Shown in pieces: positions 8,779 to 17,546 of a stretch of 64,000 nt of DNA (the first letter of the stretch is position 1; the number at the start of each line of letters is the position of its first letter). Origin of the DNA: an uncultured Eubacteriales bacterium. Its GTDB lineage: Bacteria; Bacillota; Clostridia; Lachnospirales; Lachnospiraceae. Below the pieces are notes generated by a model that worked only from the letters and a program-made list of their open reading frames with translations, searched no databases and was not told the origin of the DNA. The position numbers were made by a program, and so were the translations under genes. The stretch lies in contig UQYF01000007.1 in NCBI GenBank assembly GCA_900545175.1, forward strand, positions 1-64,000. The letters are read 5' to 3'.

Positions 8779-9456
8779 TTAGTACGTCTGTCCGTCCGTG
8801 TTCTCAGCCTTGACAATCTTTACAATCCTGCTCGTACCAAGTCTTGAAGCACCAAGCTCAATGAACTTTTCCGCATCTGCGATTGAGCTTATGCCGCCGG
8901 CTGCCTTTACTAAAATTCCATCAACATTATCAGCCATGAGCTTCACGTCATCAAAGGTTGCTCCTGCCTTGGAAAAACCTGTCGAAGTCTTGATATAGTC
9001 CGCTCCTGACTCAGATACGACCTTGCAGAGCTTAACTTTCTCATCATCTGTGAGAAGACATGTCTCAATGATTACCTTCAGAAGCCTGCCATTGCATGCA
9101 GCCTTAATCTGCTTAATCTCATCTAAAACCTTGTCATACAGACCATCCTTAACCCAGCCTATATTTATAACCATATCTATCTCATCGGCACCCTCTTCAA
9201 CTGCTGTCTTTGCTTCAAAGCACTTTACAGCTGTAGTATTGTATCCGTTAGGGAAACCGATTACCGTACATACCTTTAACTTTCCGTCAACACTCTTTAT
9301 ATACTCCGCTGCCTGCTTTACATAGCTTGGCGGAATGCATACTGATGCCGTCTCATATTTCATACCATCATCACATAAGTCCTTAATATCTGCCCATGTA
9401 GATGTCTGTCCTAATACTGTGTGGTCAACCTTTGCAAGAATTTCTTTGATATCCAT
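8779..9456 (-). CDS. deoC: Deoxyribose-phosphate aldolase
   Basis: DeoC, 225 aa, cleaves 2-deoxyribose-5-phosphate to glyceraldehyde-3-phosphate and acetaldehyde in deoxynucleoside catabolism. Family landmarks include DHTVLG near the N terminus, VCIPPSYV, the EIDMVINIGW strand, KVIIETCLL, the Schiff-base lysine region YIKTSTGFSKAGAT and VKAAGGI. AAGGAG lies 7-8 nt before the ATG. It sits between tdk and helD on the same strand, so nucleoside salvage and breakdown genes are grouped. Confidence 0.95.
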   Translation of the reverse strand: MDIKEILAKVDHTVLGQTSTWADIKDLCDDGMKYETASVCIPPSYVKQAAEYIKSVDGKLKVCTVIGFPNGYNTTAVKCFEAKTAVEEGADEIDMVINIGWVKDGLYDKVLDEIKQIKAACNGRLLKVIIETCLLTDDEKVKLCKVVSESGADYIKTSTGFSKAGATFDDVKLMADNVDGILVKAAGGISSIADAEKFIELGASRLGTSRIVKIVKAENTDGQTY

Positions 9457-9557
9457 TGTTCCTCTCCTTTATAGTAAATTAGTAAATTTTGATAGGCGTT
9501 TGCAAAACTACATATTAAATCGCACTTTTCACCGCTTCGCATCTGATTTTCTCATGT

Positions 9558-10136
9558 TTAGGAACGGTGGCTCTTTATTTTTTTCATATAACAGGAATAG
9601 CACATTGCTTCATAACTGTCATTTCCGCCGATGAGCACCTGCTCTCCATCCGTTATCACATTGCCGTTTCCGTCAATTCTGGCATTGACGGTTGCCTTAG
9701 AACCACAGCGGCATATCGTCTTAATCTCACTTATCGAGTCGGCAATCTCAAGAAGACGCAGACTTCCTGGAAATACATGTGTAAGGAAGTCAGTTCTAAG
9801 CCCGAAGCAAAGCACAGGTATTCCTTTATTGTCAACTATGAATCGAAGTTCATCTATCTGCTCTGGTGTAAGAAACTGTGCTTCATCCACAATAACTGCA
9901 TCATATTCCGGATTTTTCTCATACTCGGCTATAATATCCATATCAGGAGCAACGACAACACACCTGCACTCAAGCCCTATACGGCTTTTTATTATATCCT
10001 GACCGTCACGGTCATCCGTTGCAGGCTTTAGAAGCCATACCTTCATGCCTCTCTCTTCATAGTTAAACTTTGTTATAAGCGCATTGGCAGTCTTAGAACT
10101 GCCCATTGCACCATATTTAAAATACAACTTTGCCAT
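9558..10136 (-). CDS. tdk: Thymidine kinase (type II)
   Basis: A 192-aa thymidine kinase that phosphorylates thymidine to dTMP in salvage. The P-loop is GAMGSSKT (9-16), the Walker B/lid region is AVIVDEAQFL, and two zinc-ligand pairs are visible as CRCG (about 140-143) and CYSC near the C terminus (MCYSCYMKK). The Ser in the P-loop and the DEAQF motif are typical of the bacterial TK1-like family. The ATG has GGAG about 9 nt upstream, and only 3 bp separate it from the end of ldh, so it is likely in an operon with ldh. Confidence 0.95.
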   Translation of the reverse strand: MAKLYFKYGAMGSSKTANALITKFNYEERGMKVWLLKPATDDRDGQDIIKSRIGLECRCVVVAPDMDIIAEYEKNPEYDAVIVDEAQFLTPEQIDELRFIVDNKGIPVLCFGLRTDFLTHVFPGSLRLLEIADSISEIKTICRCGSKATVNARIDGNGNVITDGEQVLIGGNDSYEAMCYSCYMKKIKSHRS

Positions 10137-10139
10137 CTT

Positions 10140-11093
10140 TTAGTACTCCATAATCTTATCAGTATATTCCCTTATAACTCTTGCGGAATCTTTGAATCTT
10201 GCAAGCTCGCTAGGAGACATGTGGATTTCAAGCACATCGTATGCTCCATGTCTGTTAAGGACGGTCGGAACACCCGCATATACATCTGTCTCACCGTATT
10301 CACCTTCAAGGTATGTTGAGACAGGAATAATCTTGTTCTCATCGTTCATGATTGCCTTTATGATGGCAGCTACTGCTGTCGCAATTCCGTAATATGTCGT
10401 ACCTTTTCGCTCAAGAATCTCCCAGCCTTCCCTTGTCGTCTTGTGTACAAGCTCATCGAGGTCAACATCTCCCACAAGGCTCCTGTTATCGGCAATGACA
10501 TCATAGAATGGCTTGCCTGCAACAGTAACTACAGACCATGGCACCATCTGCGAATCACCATGCTCGCCCATCGAATATGCGTGTACACTTCTAGGGTCAA
10601 CCTTTACAAGCTCGCCGATGAAGGTCTTAAGACGTGCTGAGTCAATTGCCGTTCCTGTTCCTATGACCTGATTTTTAGGAAGTCCTGAGAGCTTCTTTAC
10701 ATAGTGTGAAATGATATCAACCGGGTTAGACACAATAAGGAAAATTCCGTCAAATCCGCTCTCCATGATAGGACTGACAATCGACTGGCATATCTTTGCA
10801 GTCATCTCAAGAGTATCAAGTCTGCTCTGTCCCGGCTTAGGTGGCGCACCTGCCGTAATCACAACAATATCCGCATCCGAACAGTCTGAATAGTCTCCGT
10901 TTATAACCTTTACGTTGCGGTTAAGATACTCAATGCTGTCATGAAGGTCAAGCCTCTCTCCGTATGCTCTCTCCTTGTTAATATCAATCATAAGCACCTC
11001 GTCAACAACGCCCTGTGTGACAAGACTGAATGCTGTTGTGGAGCCTACCAGTCCACAGCCGACAATAGCAACCTTTGATTTGTTCATCTTCAT
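10140..11093 (-). CDS. ldh: L-lactate dehydrogenase
   Basis: A 317-aa NAD-dependent L-lactate dehydrogenase reducing pyruvate to L-lactate. It has a Rossmann GxGxxG (VGCGLVG, 11-17), the substrate loop GAPPKPGQSRLD with Gln at the lactate-specificity position (Arg in malate dehydrogenases), VSNPVD, and the catalytic GEHGDSQ. A longer frame starts at 11138, but the ATG at 11093 has AGGAGG 9 nt upstream, and choosing it removes the overlap with the upstream gene. It is followed directly by tdk. Confidence 0.95.
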   Translation of the reverse strand: MKMNKSKVAIVGCGLVGSTTAFSLVTQGVVDEVLMIDINKERAYGERLDLHDSIEYLNRNVKVINGDYSDCSDADIVVITAGAPPKPGQSRLDTLEMTAKICQSIVSPIMESGFDGIFLIVSNPVDIISHYVKKLSGLPKNQVIGTGTAIDSARLKTFIGELVKVDPRSVHAYSMGEHGDSQMVPWSVVTVAGKPFYDVIADNRSLVGDVDLDELVHKTTREGWEILERKGTTYYGIATAVAAIIKAIMNDENKIIPVSTYLEGEYGETDVYAGVPTVLNRHGAYDVLEIHMSPSELARFKDSARVIREYTDKIMEY

Positions 11094-11118
11094 AGAAAAA
11101 TTCCTCCTTAAAATATAA

Positions 11119-12687
11119 TCACTCAACCGGATATGCAAAATAATATGCGAGATTATTTCTCACAAACAGCAGCTCGCTTTTTGCAAATCTGCCTGTACAG
11201 CCTATATAATAGTATAATCCCAAATCGCTCTGACTGTTCTCCCCATCCTCCGCGACAATAATGAAGCCATCTTTTTGTTCAAGCTCTGCTTCCTGTCTGT
11301 ACGGCGAATCCTTGGTAATCCTCATTAGCTTCTCCGGAATGATATAGTCGAAGTAGTTGGCACTTATCTTCCATGTCTCATCACCGCAGATAATCCATGG
11401 ATAATCCGCATACTGCTCTAACACTGCTCTCTGCTTATCATACTCTTGTGCATCTGTATAATAATCAATTCCGTCACCTGAGAAAAAAATGAAAATATTT
11501 ATTGCTATGCCGCCAACCACAGCAAATGTCTGTACAGCCCTTGCGCTCACTCCGTCAGGCACATATGCTCTTATAAGTGTGCAGGCACATACCACAATCA
11601 ATAGGTACTCAAGTGCGCTCGCAGCGTAAAAATATCTTCCTGACAACAGATAATCAGGTGTCAGATAATACACAATGCTTCCATACATCCACACAACACC
11701 TGCAAGCGATGCGATAAAAAGCTTAATATCTTCATCTATCCGTGAAACACGCTTTGACAGAAGTGTCCATGCAGTCAAAGCAATTACAAATATGCTTCCA
11801 AATATATACCAATTCTGAAAAATAGGAAGCTGTACAGTCAGAATACCTTTAAAAAGACTGTTGAATATATTTGCAAAATTGAGCGCATTTTCCTTGATAG
11901 TCTCCGAGTCACTGTTAAATAAAATAACCGAAATCCAATAATGCCATACAACTGTGTCAACAATTACCGCTGTCACCATGCTCACAAGATATTTTATGAT
12001 TCTGCTGTACTTTTTAGTTATAATATTGTATATTGTCCAGATTATAAAGAAGCCGATTGCAACAAAACAGAAATAGAACTGCGTCAAAAATCCACCTGCT
12101 GTTATCACGCCCAACAAAACATAATAAGCAAGCTTATCCTTGTTCTTATATAACAGCAACGTAACATACGCAAATGCAATCACAAAAAACGTCAGCTGCA
12201 TATACATTCTAAGAAGCATGGCATCCGACAATGTTCCGACATTTATCTCATACATTAATGTACCGATTGTTGCCATTAACGGACTCTTAAACAGCTTATA
12301 AAGCAATGACCAGAACAATATAAGCGTACCCAGATACATTATCGCATTGACCGACAGCGCAACCCATTTTGATATATTTGCTCCGAATAATACTGCAAAA
12401 ACATACACGATAGCATAGTAAAGCGGTGGATGTGAATCGCCTTTTACATTGCGAAGCATCTGTACTATGCTGTCACCTTCCGTATGCGACAGCACATCCC
12501 TAATCTGCTCCTTCAGATACCACTGCCCCTGTGCAAGCTGGTATGCCGCATTGCCTGAATCGACTATCATATAAGTATATATCTCATCGCAAAATGTCAC
12601 CCTCTTATTATACGCAGCACATATAAAAATAGCCATGCCGACAATCACTGTCAATATAAGTGATATATTTTTTTTTGCTTTTGCCAT
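11119..12687 (-). CDS. GT-C-like polytopic membrane glycosyltransferase
   Basis: An integral membrane protein of about 520 aa with around eleven hydrophobic helices and a C-terminal soluble portion. The first loop carries FCDEIYTYMIVDSG and then GDSHPPLYYAIVYVF, a pattern seen in ArnT/PMT-type GT-C enzymes in which an acidic pair and the HPPL-Y segment line the lipid-linked sugar site. It probably transfers a sugar from a polyprenyl-phosphate donor on the outer face of the membrane. The open frame begins with a TTG at 12705; the ATG at 12687 with GGGGA 6 nt before it is preferred. Donor and acceptor are unknown. Confidence 0.65.
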   Translation of the reverse strand: MAKAKKNISLILTVIVGMAIFICAAYNKRVTFCDEIYTYMIVDSGNAAYQLAQGQWYLKEQIRDVLSHTEGDSIVQMLRNVKGDSHPPLYYAIVYVFAVLFGANISKWVALSVNAIMYLGTLILFWSLLYKLFKSPLMATIGTLMYEINVGTLSDAMLLRMYMQLTFFVIAFAYVTLLLYKNKDKLAYYVLLGVITAGGFLTQFYFCFVAIGFFIIWTIYNIITKKYSRIIKYLVSMVTAVIVDTVVWHYWISVILFNSDSETIKENALNFANIFNSLFKGILTVQLPIFQNWYIFGSIFVIALTAWTLLSKRVSRIDEDIKLFIASLAGVVWMYGSIVYYLTPDYLLSGRYFYAASALEYLLIVVCACTLIRAYVPDGVSARAVQTFAVVGGIAINIFIFFSGDGIDYYTDAQEYDKQRAVLEQYADYPWIICGDETWKISANYFDYIIPEKLMRITKDSPYRQEAELEQKDGFIIVAEDGENSQSDLGLYYYIGCTGRFAKSELLFVRNNLAYYFAYPVE

Positions 12688-12829
12688 ATCAATCCCCATT
12701 TCCAAGCTTATTTTTCACGCAATCCTGCTTTTTAGGCAAAAAAGCCGCCTATCTTTTTATTTATCCCCATACCTTAGACTTAACATTTTATCACATCACA
12801 AAGCTATTGAAAAGGAAAAGAAACAAAAA

Positions 12830-12866
12830 AGAAGCCATCCCGGATATTATTTCCTGAATGGCTTCT
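12830..12866 (-). terminator. Terminator of the five-gene transport operon
   Basis: AGAAGCCAT pairs with ATGGCTTCT (12830-12838 with 12858-12866), with partial inner pairing. Read on the minus strand it is followed by TTTTTTGTTTC. It lies 36 bp beyond the stop of the last gene of the operon. Confidence 0.85.
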
Positions 12867-12901
12867 GAAAATATACATATGCGTAATATTAATATTTTGT
12901 G

Positions 12902-13927
12902 CTATTTTTTAAAGTGTTCGACAATCTTTAATACTAAAAGCTTGAACCTGTGCAGTGGATGGAAACATATTATAGACACAACCACTATAATAACAGGTGG
13001 CACAATGAATAATATTCTGAAGAATGTCAACAAGTCAACAATGTTCTCTACCGCTATCGCACTGTTTTCCCAATATGGATATGTAAGTGACTTAAATGAC
13101 ATTCCCTTATTTGTCCACTTAACAAGTCTTTTGACTGAATTTACAAATCCATATCTCTCTGAGTTGTCGACTATACGGATATCATCCTCATCGTAACCGC
13201 AGGACTTGAAAGCCTCCGTAATCTGCTTAACTGCAAAGCCGGAAACAAGATTAGGAAATATAATCTCATAGCAGTCTGCCTTGCCACCTATCCTGCTGAA
13301 TGGGAAGAATATTGTTCCGCTCTCAGCGCCGCCTGCCTTGGATTTGAATTCATCCATAGGCTTGACAACACCCTGCACAACATACTCTTTTCCATCATAT
13401 GTCAATGTCATGCCGTCAACTTCTATTGCACCGAATATTTTCCATGCAGCCTCCTCATCAAGCACTACATGGTCATCCATGATACTGTCCTCGACCAGAT
13501 AGCTTCCGCTTATCAGCTCATAGTTGTGGAAACGAAAGAAGTCTCCTCCCACGCCGTAAGCTGTACATGTCTGTGACTTCGAACGCTGTGATGATACACT
13601 CGCCTCCGTCTTAACGCTGTAGGATGACACATACAGTCTGGCATTGTCTGACGGAGCCTCAAGTGCCTCCTTTATAAGAGCCTGATCAAGTGCGTACTCA
13701 AGCTGCCTGACATTGTCCTGCTCCAGGCCACTGCCTTCTGGAAGAAATACACTCACCATGGAATATCGTCCGTCAGGATCCCAGTACTTCGCCGAGTACT
13801 GCGTTGACTGTGTTCGTGCCACAGCCCCTGATATGGCTGTCAGAATACCGAACACAAGCAGGCCGGCCGCAATGATGACCAGAAGCACAAGCTGTTTTTT
13901 TGTCAATTTTACATTAGGCCTTGTCAT
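12902..13927 (-). CDS. MacB-like extracytoplasmic domain protein, permease core absent
   Basis: A 341-aa protein with one N-terminal membrane helix (about 12-35), a large extracytoplasmic region and one C-terminal helix (about 305-325) with a basic tail. The middle resembles the MacB periplasmic core domain (YGVGGDFFRFHNYELISGSYLVEDSIMDDHVVLDEEAAWKIFG and YVVQGVV match the usual pattern of that domain), but the multi-helix FtsX part is missing. It is the last gene of an operon with an HlyD-type adaptor 9 bp upstream. It may be a reduced ABC-type subunit or a dedicated partner of the adaptor. The ATG at 13927 has better spacing to GGGAGG than the one at 13930. Confidence 0.6.
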   Translation of the reverse strand: MTRPNVKLTKKQLVLLVIIAAGLLVFGILTAISGAVARTQSTQYSAKYWDPDGRYSMVSVFLPEGSGLEQDNVRQLEYALDQALIKEALEAPSDNARLYVSSYSVKTEASVSSQRSKSQTCTAYGVGGDFFRFHNYELISGSYLVEDSIMDDHVVLDEEAAWKIFGAIEVDGMTLTYDGKEYVVQGVVKPMDEFKSKAGGAESGTIFFPFSRIGGKADCYEIIFPNLVSGFAVKQITEAFKSCGYDEDDIRIVDNSERYGFVNSVKRLVKWTNKGMSFKSLTYPYWENSAIAVENIVDLLTFFRILFIVPPVIIVVVSIICFHPLHRFKLLVLKIVEHFKK

Positions 13928-13939
13928 CATATCCTCCCA

Positions 13940-15544
13940 TTATTTAGGCAGACGCACTAAATCTCCTGCCGATACCGGCTTGGTCGCCGTTGTAATTACG
14001 CTCTCATAGCCCTGAAGACCACATGAAATAGCTGTGTTAGTGTCATCCGATGCAAGCTTTGTGACATCCACACGCGTAGCTGTGTATCTGTTTCCAAGAG
14101 GTGTGCTCTTAGATGTAATGACAAGTATATATGTACCGTTCTTATCCTCACGGATTGCAGTATTAGGCACTATCATGTCATAATTAGCTGACTTGTCTCC
14201 AACACTTACCGTTACAGACTGACCAACATTTATATCGGAACCTGTCACAGTAAATACTATGATTCTGTTTCCGGATGAAGGATTTGACGTATCATTCTTA
14301 ATTGCTGATACTGTGAGCACCATATCGCTGTAATACCATGAACTTGATGCCTGACCAACATCTCCTACCTTAACTCTCGCTGCCTGTTCCTTAGTAACTG
14401 ACATTTCAAGAGTGTAGTCCTTGCCGGAAAGCTGTATTGTTGCCATCGCTGATTCAGCTTCAACCTTCTCGCCCGCAACAACATTCACTGCCGTTATTGT
14501 TCCGCTTGCAGGAGCTTTAACCTCTGTACCTATAGCCTTCTTCTCAAGCGTCTCATATTTGCTCTTAGCATCATCAATCTGGTCTAAGAGATCCTGAAGC
14601 TGTCTCTGATACTTAATCTCATTGGATAGCTCATCGTAGCTTTCCTTTGCCTGAGTATATTCATTATTCGCAATGGCTCTCTGATATGCAAGCTCTGCCG
14701 ACACTTCTGTAGGCTGCTTCTTCTTCTCTTCAATAGTCTTATTAATTGATGTTATCTGATTCTCATAAGCTTTAATATTGGCTGTAAGTGTCGCTGCATC
14801 TCCAATGGCATCTCTTTCATTTCCTAATGCCACCGCTTTATCTATAAGCTCCCACTTCTTAGTCTCATCATCTGTTATCTGTGCCGCTTCAGAAAGATAA
14901 GCATCTATCTTCGTCTGAAGCTCATTTACTTTATCAAGTGCATCCTTCGCAGCCTGAAGTGCTGTATTGGCAGCCTCTAACTGTGCCTCCTCAGCCTTAG
15001 TGTCAACAACTGTAGCTCCTGTAACACTTATCTGTGCATCTATGGCATCCAGCGCATCCTTTTTCTGCTTAAGTAACGCTGTACGCTGCTCTAAAAGTGC
15101 CGTCTTCTGTGCAAGGACATCCTCATCCTTGTTCTTTGCCGCCGTAATAACATCACTGCTTATCTGATTGTCAATTATCGTAGTATCATACTGTTCAAGA
15201 AGTGTCTGATATGCCTTCTTCGCCTCAGTGACCTCCGTACTGTCACCTTCCTCAAGCACAAATAACACATCACCTTTAGCTACAGTGTCGCCCTTCTTAA
15301 TCTTGACACTCTCAACCTTACGTCCCTCTGAAATTGTTACATTATACGGATCAACCGACTGAATAGTACCTGTACCACGAATTGCTGTAGATATGCTTCC
15401 GTTAGTTATGTATGTGCTCGACACTTCTGCAAGCGAATAATTCATTATTGTATTCGAGAAAAATGTCAGCAACAGCAATATAACAAGAAATACTATCAGA
15501 ATATTCTTAATCCAGTCTTTTCTGTTTCCTTCCAGCTTTTTCAT
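13940..15544 (-). CDS. HlyD/RND-type membrane fusion (adaptor) protein
   Basis: A 534-aa periplasmic-adaptor-like protein anchored by one N-terminal helix (about 12-34). It has a split biotinyl-lipoyl-like domain: the first half ends near VKIKKGDTVAKGDVLFVLEEGD and the second is KAPASGTITAVNVVAGEKV. The halves are separated by about 230 residues of heptad-rich coiled coil (roughly 115-345), and a beta-barrel domain follows. In monoderms such proteins work with ABC exporters. Here it follows two importer-type permeases (41-bp gap) and precedes the MacB-like protein (9-bp gap), so the whole may be one envelope complex. Confidence 0.75.
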   Translation of the reverse strand: MKKLEGNRKDWIKNILIVFLVILLLLTFFSNTIMNYSLAEVSSTYITNGSISTAIRGTGTIQSVDPYNVTISEGRKVESVKIKKGDTVAKGDVLFVLEEGDSTEVTEAKKAYQTLLEQYDTTIIDNQISSDVITAAKNKDEDVLAQKTALLEQRTALLKQKKDALDAIDAQISVTGATVVDTKAEEAQLEAANTALQAAKDALDKVNELQTKIDAYLSEAAQITDDETKKWELIDKAVALGNERDAIGDAATLTANIKAYENQITSINKTIEEKKKQPTEVSAELAYQRAIANNEYTQAKESYDELSNEIKYQRQLQDLLDQIDDAKSKYETLEKKAIGTEVKAPASGTITAVNVVAGEKVEAESAMATIQLSGKDYTLEMSVTKEQAARVKVGDVGQASSSWYYSDMVLTVSAIKNDTSNPSSGNRIIVFTVTGSDINVGQSVTVSVGDKSANYDMIVPNTAIREDKNGTYILVITSKSTPLGNRYTATRVDVTKLASDDTNTAISCGLQGYESVITTATKPVSAGDLVRLPK

Positions 15545-15585
15545 CGCCTTAACCCTTTCTTACTATTTATTGTAACTCATAAATA

Positions 15586-16521
15586 TTACCCTTTTATTCC
15601 GCCCTGATATGTGATTCCTTCAACCAGATACTCTTCACTATAGAGGAAAATCAACAGACCCGGAATCATATATATCGTGGCAACCGCAAATGCCAATCCA
15701 ATCTCACCTTCATTTATCTTTGACAAAAATACCGATAAAGGATATTTCTCCGTATCCGTGAACAGAATAAGAGGCTGCTCAACCATGTTCCAATAATCGA
15801 TAAATACAAGTATTGCACATGAATATATCGCTCCCTTACATATCGGCATTGCAATCTTAGTGAACATCTGCCACTCTCCGGCTCCGTCAATCTGTGCCGC
15901 CTCGAACAAAGCCTTAGGTATTCGCTTCATGTACTTTGTAAGCAGATATACCGAAAATGGTGAAAATATACCCGGAAGCCATATTGCCCAGTTCGTATTG
16001 AGTATATGGAACCAGTCAGCCACAAGATAATTCGGAACAAGTGTAACCTGATAAGGCATAAGCATCAATATTATATATCCAAAAAATACTATCCCCTTAA
16101 GCTTGCCATCCGTCCTTGCAAATCCATAGGATGCAAGACATGCTATTATAATCTGGAATACCGTTATAGGAACTACAAGTATTACCGAATTCCAGAACTT
16201 TAACAGGTATGACGGGCTTTTCAACAATACAGTAAAATACTGGCTGAAGCTTACCATATCAGGTATAAGCTTTATATTCACTTTCTTGGCTATGAATGCC
16301 TTGGCTCCGGAATCAGTTGTTGTAAATACCATTCCGTAATTAGAGCTTATCTCTGACTGTGACATAAAGGAATTGGCTATTGTAACCACTGTCGGAAACA
16401 GGAATATTATTGCAAAGCTTGCTGCAAATATAAAGCATATGGTTCTTATCACAAGACTCCTGCGTCTCTTATGATGAATACCATGAAGCGGTGCTTCATG
16501 CTTCTTTTTTTCCTTACCCAT
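15586..16521 (-). CDS. Carbohydrate ABC transporter permease (MalG type)
   Basis: A 311-aa inner-membrane permease with six predicted helices. The EAA loop that contacts the ATPase is visible as EAAQIDGAGEWQMFTKIAMPICKGA (E-A-A-x-x-D-G-A at about residues 207-214), typical of CUT1 sugar importers. An unusually long extracytoplasmic segment follows helix 1 (about 50-100). GGAGG precedes the ATG, which overlaps the stop of the upstream permease gene (TAATG), so the two subunits are translationally coupled. No ATPase is encoded nearby, so a shared MsmX-like ATPase elsewhere is presumed. Confidence 0.85.
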   Translation of the reverse strand: MGKEKKKHEAPLHGIHHKRRRSLVIRTICFIFAASFAIIFLFPTVVTIANSFMSQSEISSNYGMVFTTTDSGAKAFIAKKVNIKLIPDMVSFSQYFTVLLKSPSYLLKFWNSVILVVPITVFQIIIACLASYGFARTDGKLKGIVFFGYIILMLMPYQVTLVPNYLVADWFHILNTNWAIWLPGIFSPFSVYLLTKYMKRIPKALFEAAQIDGAGEWQMFTKIAMPICKGAIYSCAILVFIDYWNMVEQPLILFTDTEKYPLSVFLSKINEGEIGLAFAVATIYMIPGLLIFLYSEEYLVEGITYQGGIKG

Positions 16522-17453
16522 TATTCCTCCACATCCTTTCCAAAATGATTTTCTATAAGGAATAATGCTCCTATAAGTACAATCATAACAAGCGACATAA
16601 GTATCGCCGCTGCGGACAGCTTCTGATAATCAAGTGACTTGAACATATTGTTCATATAGTGCTGCAGCATATAAAGGCTTGTAACAGGGTGGTCTCCCGT
16701 AAGAAGGTATACTTCCCTGAATACCTTGAATGAACTTATAATAGACATGATTGTTACAAATAAAATTGTCGGTGACAGATATCTTATCTTAATCTTCCAG
16801 AATATCTGCCATGAATTGGCACTCTCAAGCTCAGCCACCTCTATGATATCCTGCGGTACATTTCCCAGCGCCGCCATAAAGAGTATCATATTGTATCCCA
16901 AGTTCTTCCACAGATACAGCGGAACTATCGCCACCATCGCATAATCTGATTTTAACCAGTCCACCGGAGCAATGCCGAATGTTGAAAGGAAATCATTCAC
17001 TGCACCATTATAATGGAATAATACCTGCCAGATAAGAACAACCGATGCGATAGGAACCATCATCGGGCTTAAAAAGAATGTTCTGAACTGGCTCTTTCCC
17101 GGAATCTTTTGGTCAAGTACTATTGCAAGCAGCAATGATAGTACAACCGCAAGCGGAACTGCTATGCCTGTAAATACTGCTGTATTCTTTACTGCTCTTT
17201 TAAAGGAATTGTTCTTTACAAGCTTGACAAAATTATCAAACCATACCCACTCCTTCGTGACCGGGTTATCTACAAATGAATAGAAGATAACAACAAGAAA
17301 AGGAAGCAGGAAAAACAATGTAACACCTATAATACTTGGTGCAAGAAAAGGTGCCATCGTGCGCTGCCCAAGCTTCCTCCTGCGCCTGCGCGCAGGAGTC
17401 CTTTTTTTCTCTTTTGGGAGCTTAGGCTCCCTTGATTTTTTCTTTATACTCAT
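16521..17453 (-). CDS. Carbohydrate ABC transporter permease (MalF type)
   Basis: A 310-aa permease with six helices. It has a very basic cytoplasmic N terminus (KKKSREPKLPKEKKRTPARR) and an EAA loop, EVAELESANSWQIFWKIKI, in which the usual D-G is E-S. The partner is the MalG-type gene with which it overlaps. The frame also has an ATG at 17465, but the ATG at 17453 with GGGGA 6 nt upstream is preferred, the same arrangement as at 12687. It sits between the solute-binding lipoprotein and the second permease. Confidence 0.85.
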   Translation of the reverse strand: MSIKKKSREPKLPKEKKRTPARRRRRKLGQRTMAPFLAPSIIGVTLFFLLPFLVVIFYSFVDNPVTKEWVWFDNFVKLVKNNSFKRAVKNTAVFTGIAVPLAVVLSLLLAIVLDQKIPGKSQFRTFFLSPMMVPIASVVLIWQVLFHYNGAVNDFLSTFGIAPVDWLKSDYAMVAIVPLYLWKNLGYNMILFMAALGNVPQDIIEVAELESANSWQIFWKIKIRYLSPTILFVTIMSIISSFKVFREVYLLTGDHPVTSLYMLQHYMNNMFKSLDYQKLSAAAILMSLVMIVLIGALFLIENHFGKDVEE

Positions 17454-17546
17454 AATAATCCCCATTTCTGAGTAATTCTATTTCTCTCAGAAACAAATAA
17501 CATGTATCCCAACATAACAATGGATATCGCTGTACATCCTTATTAT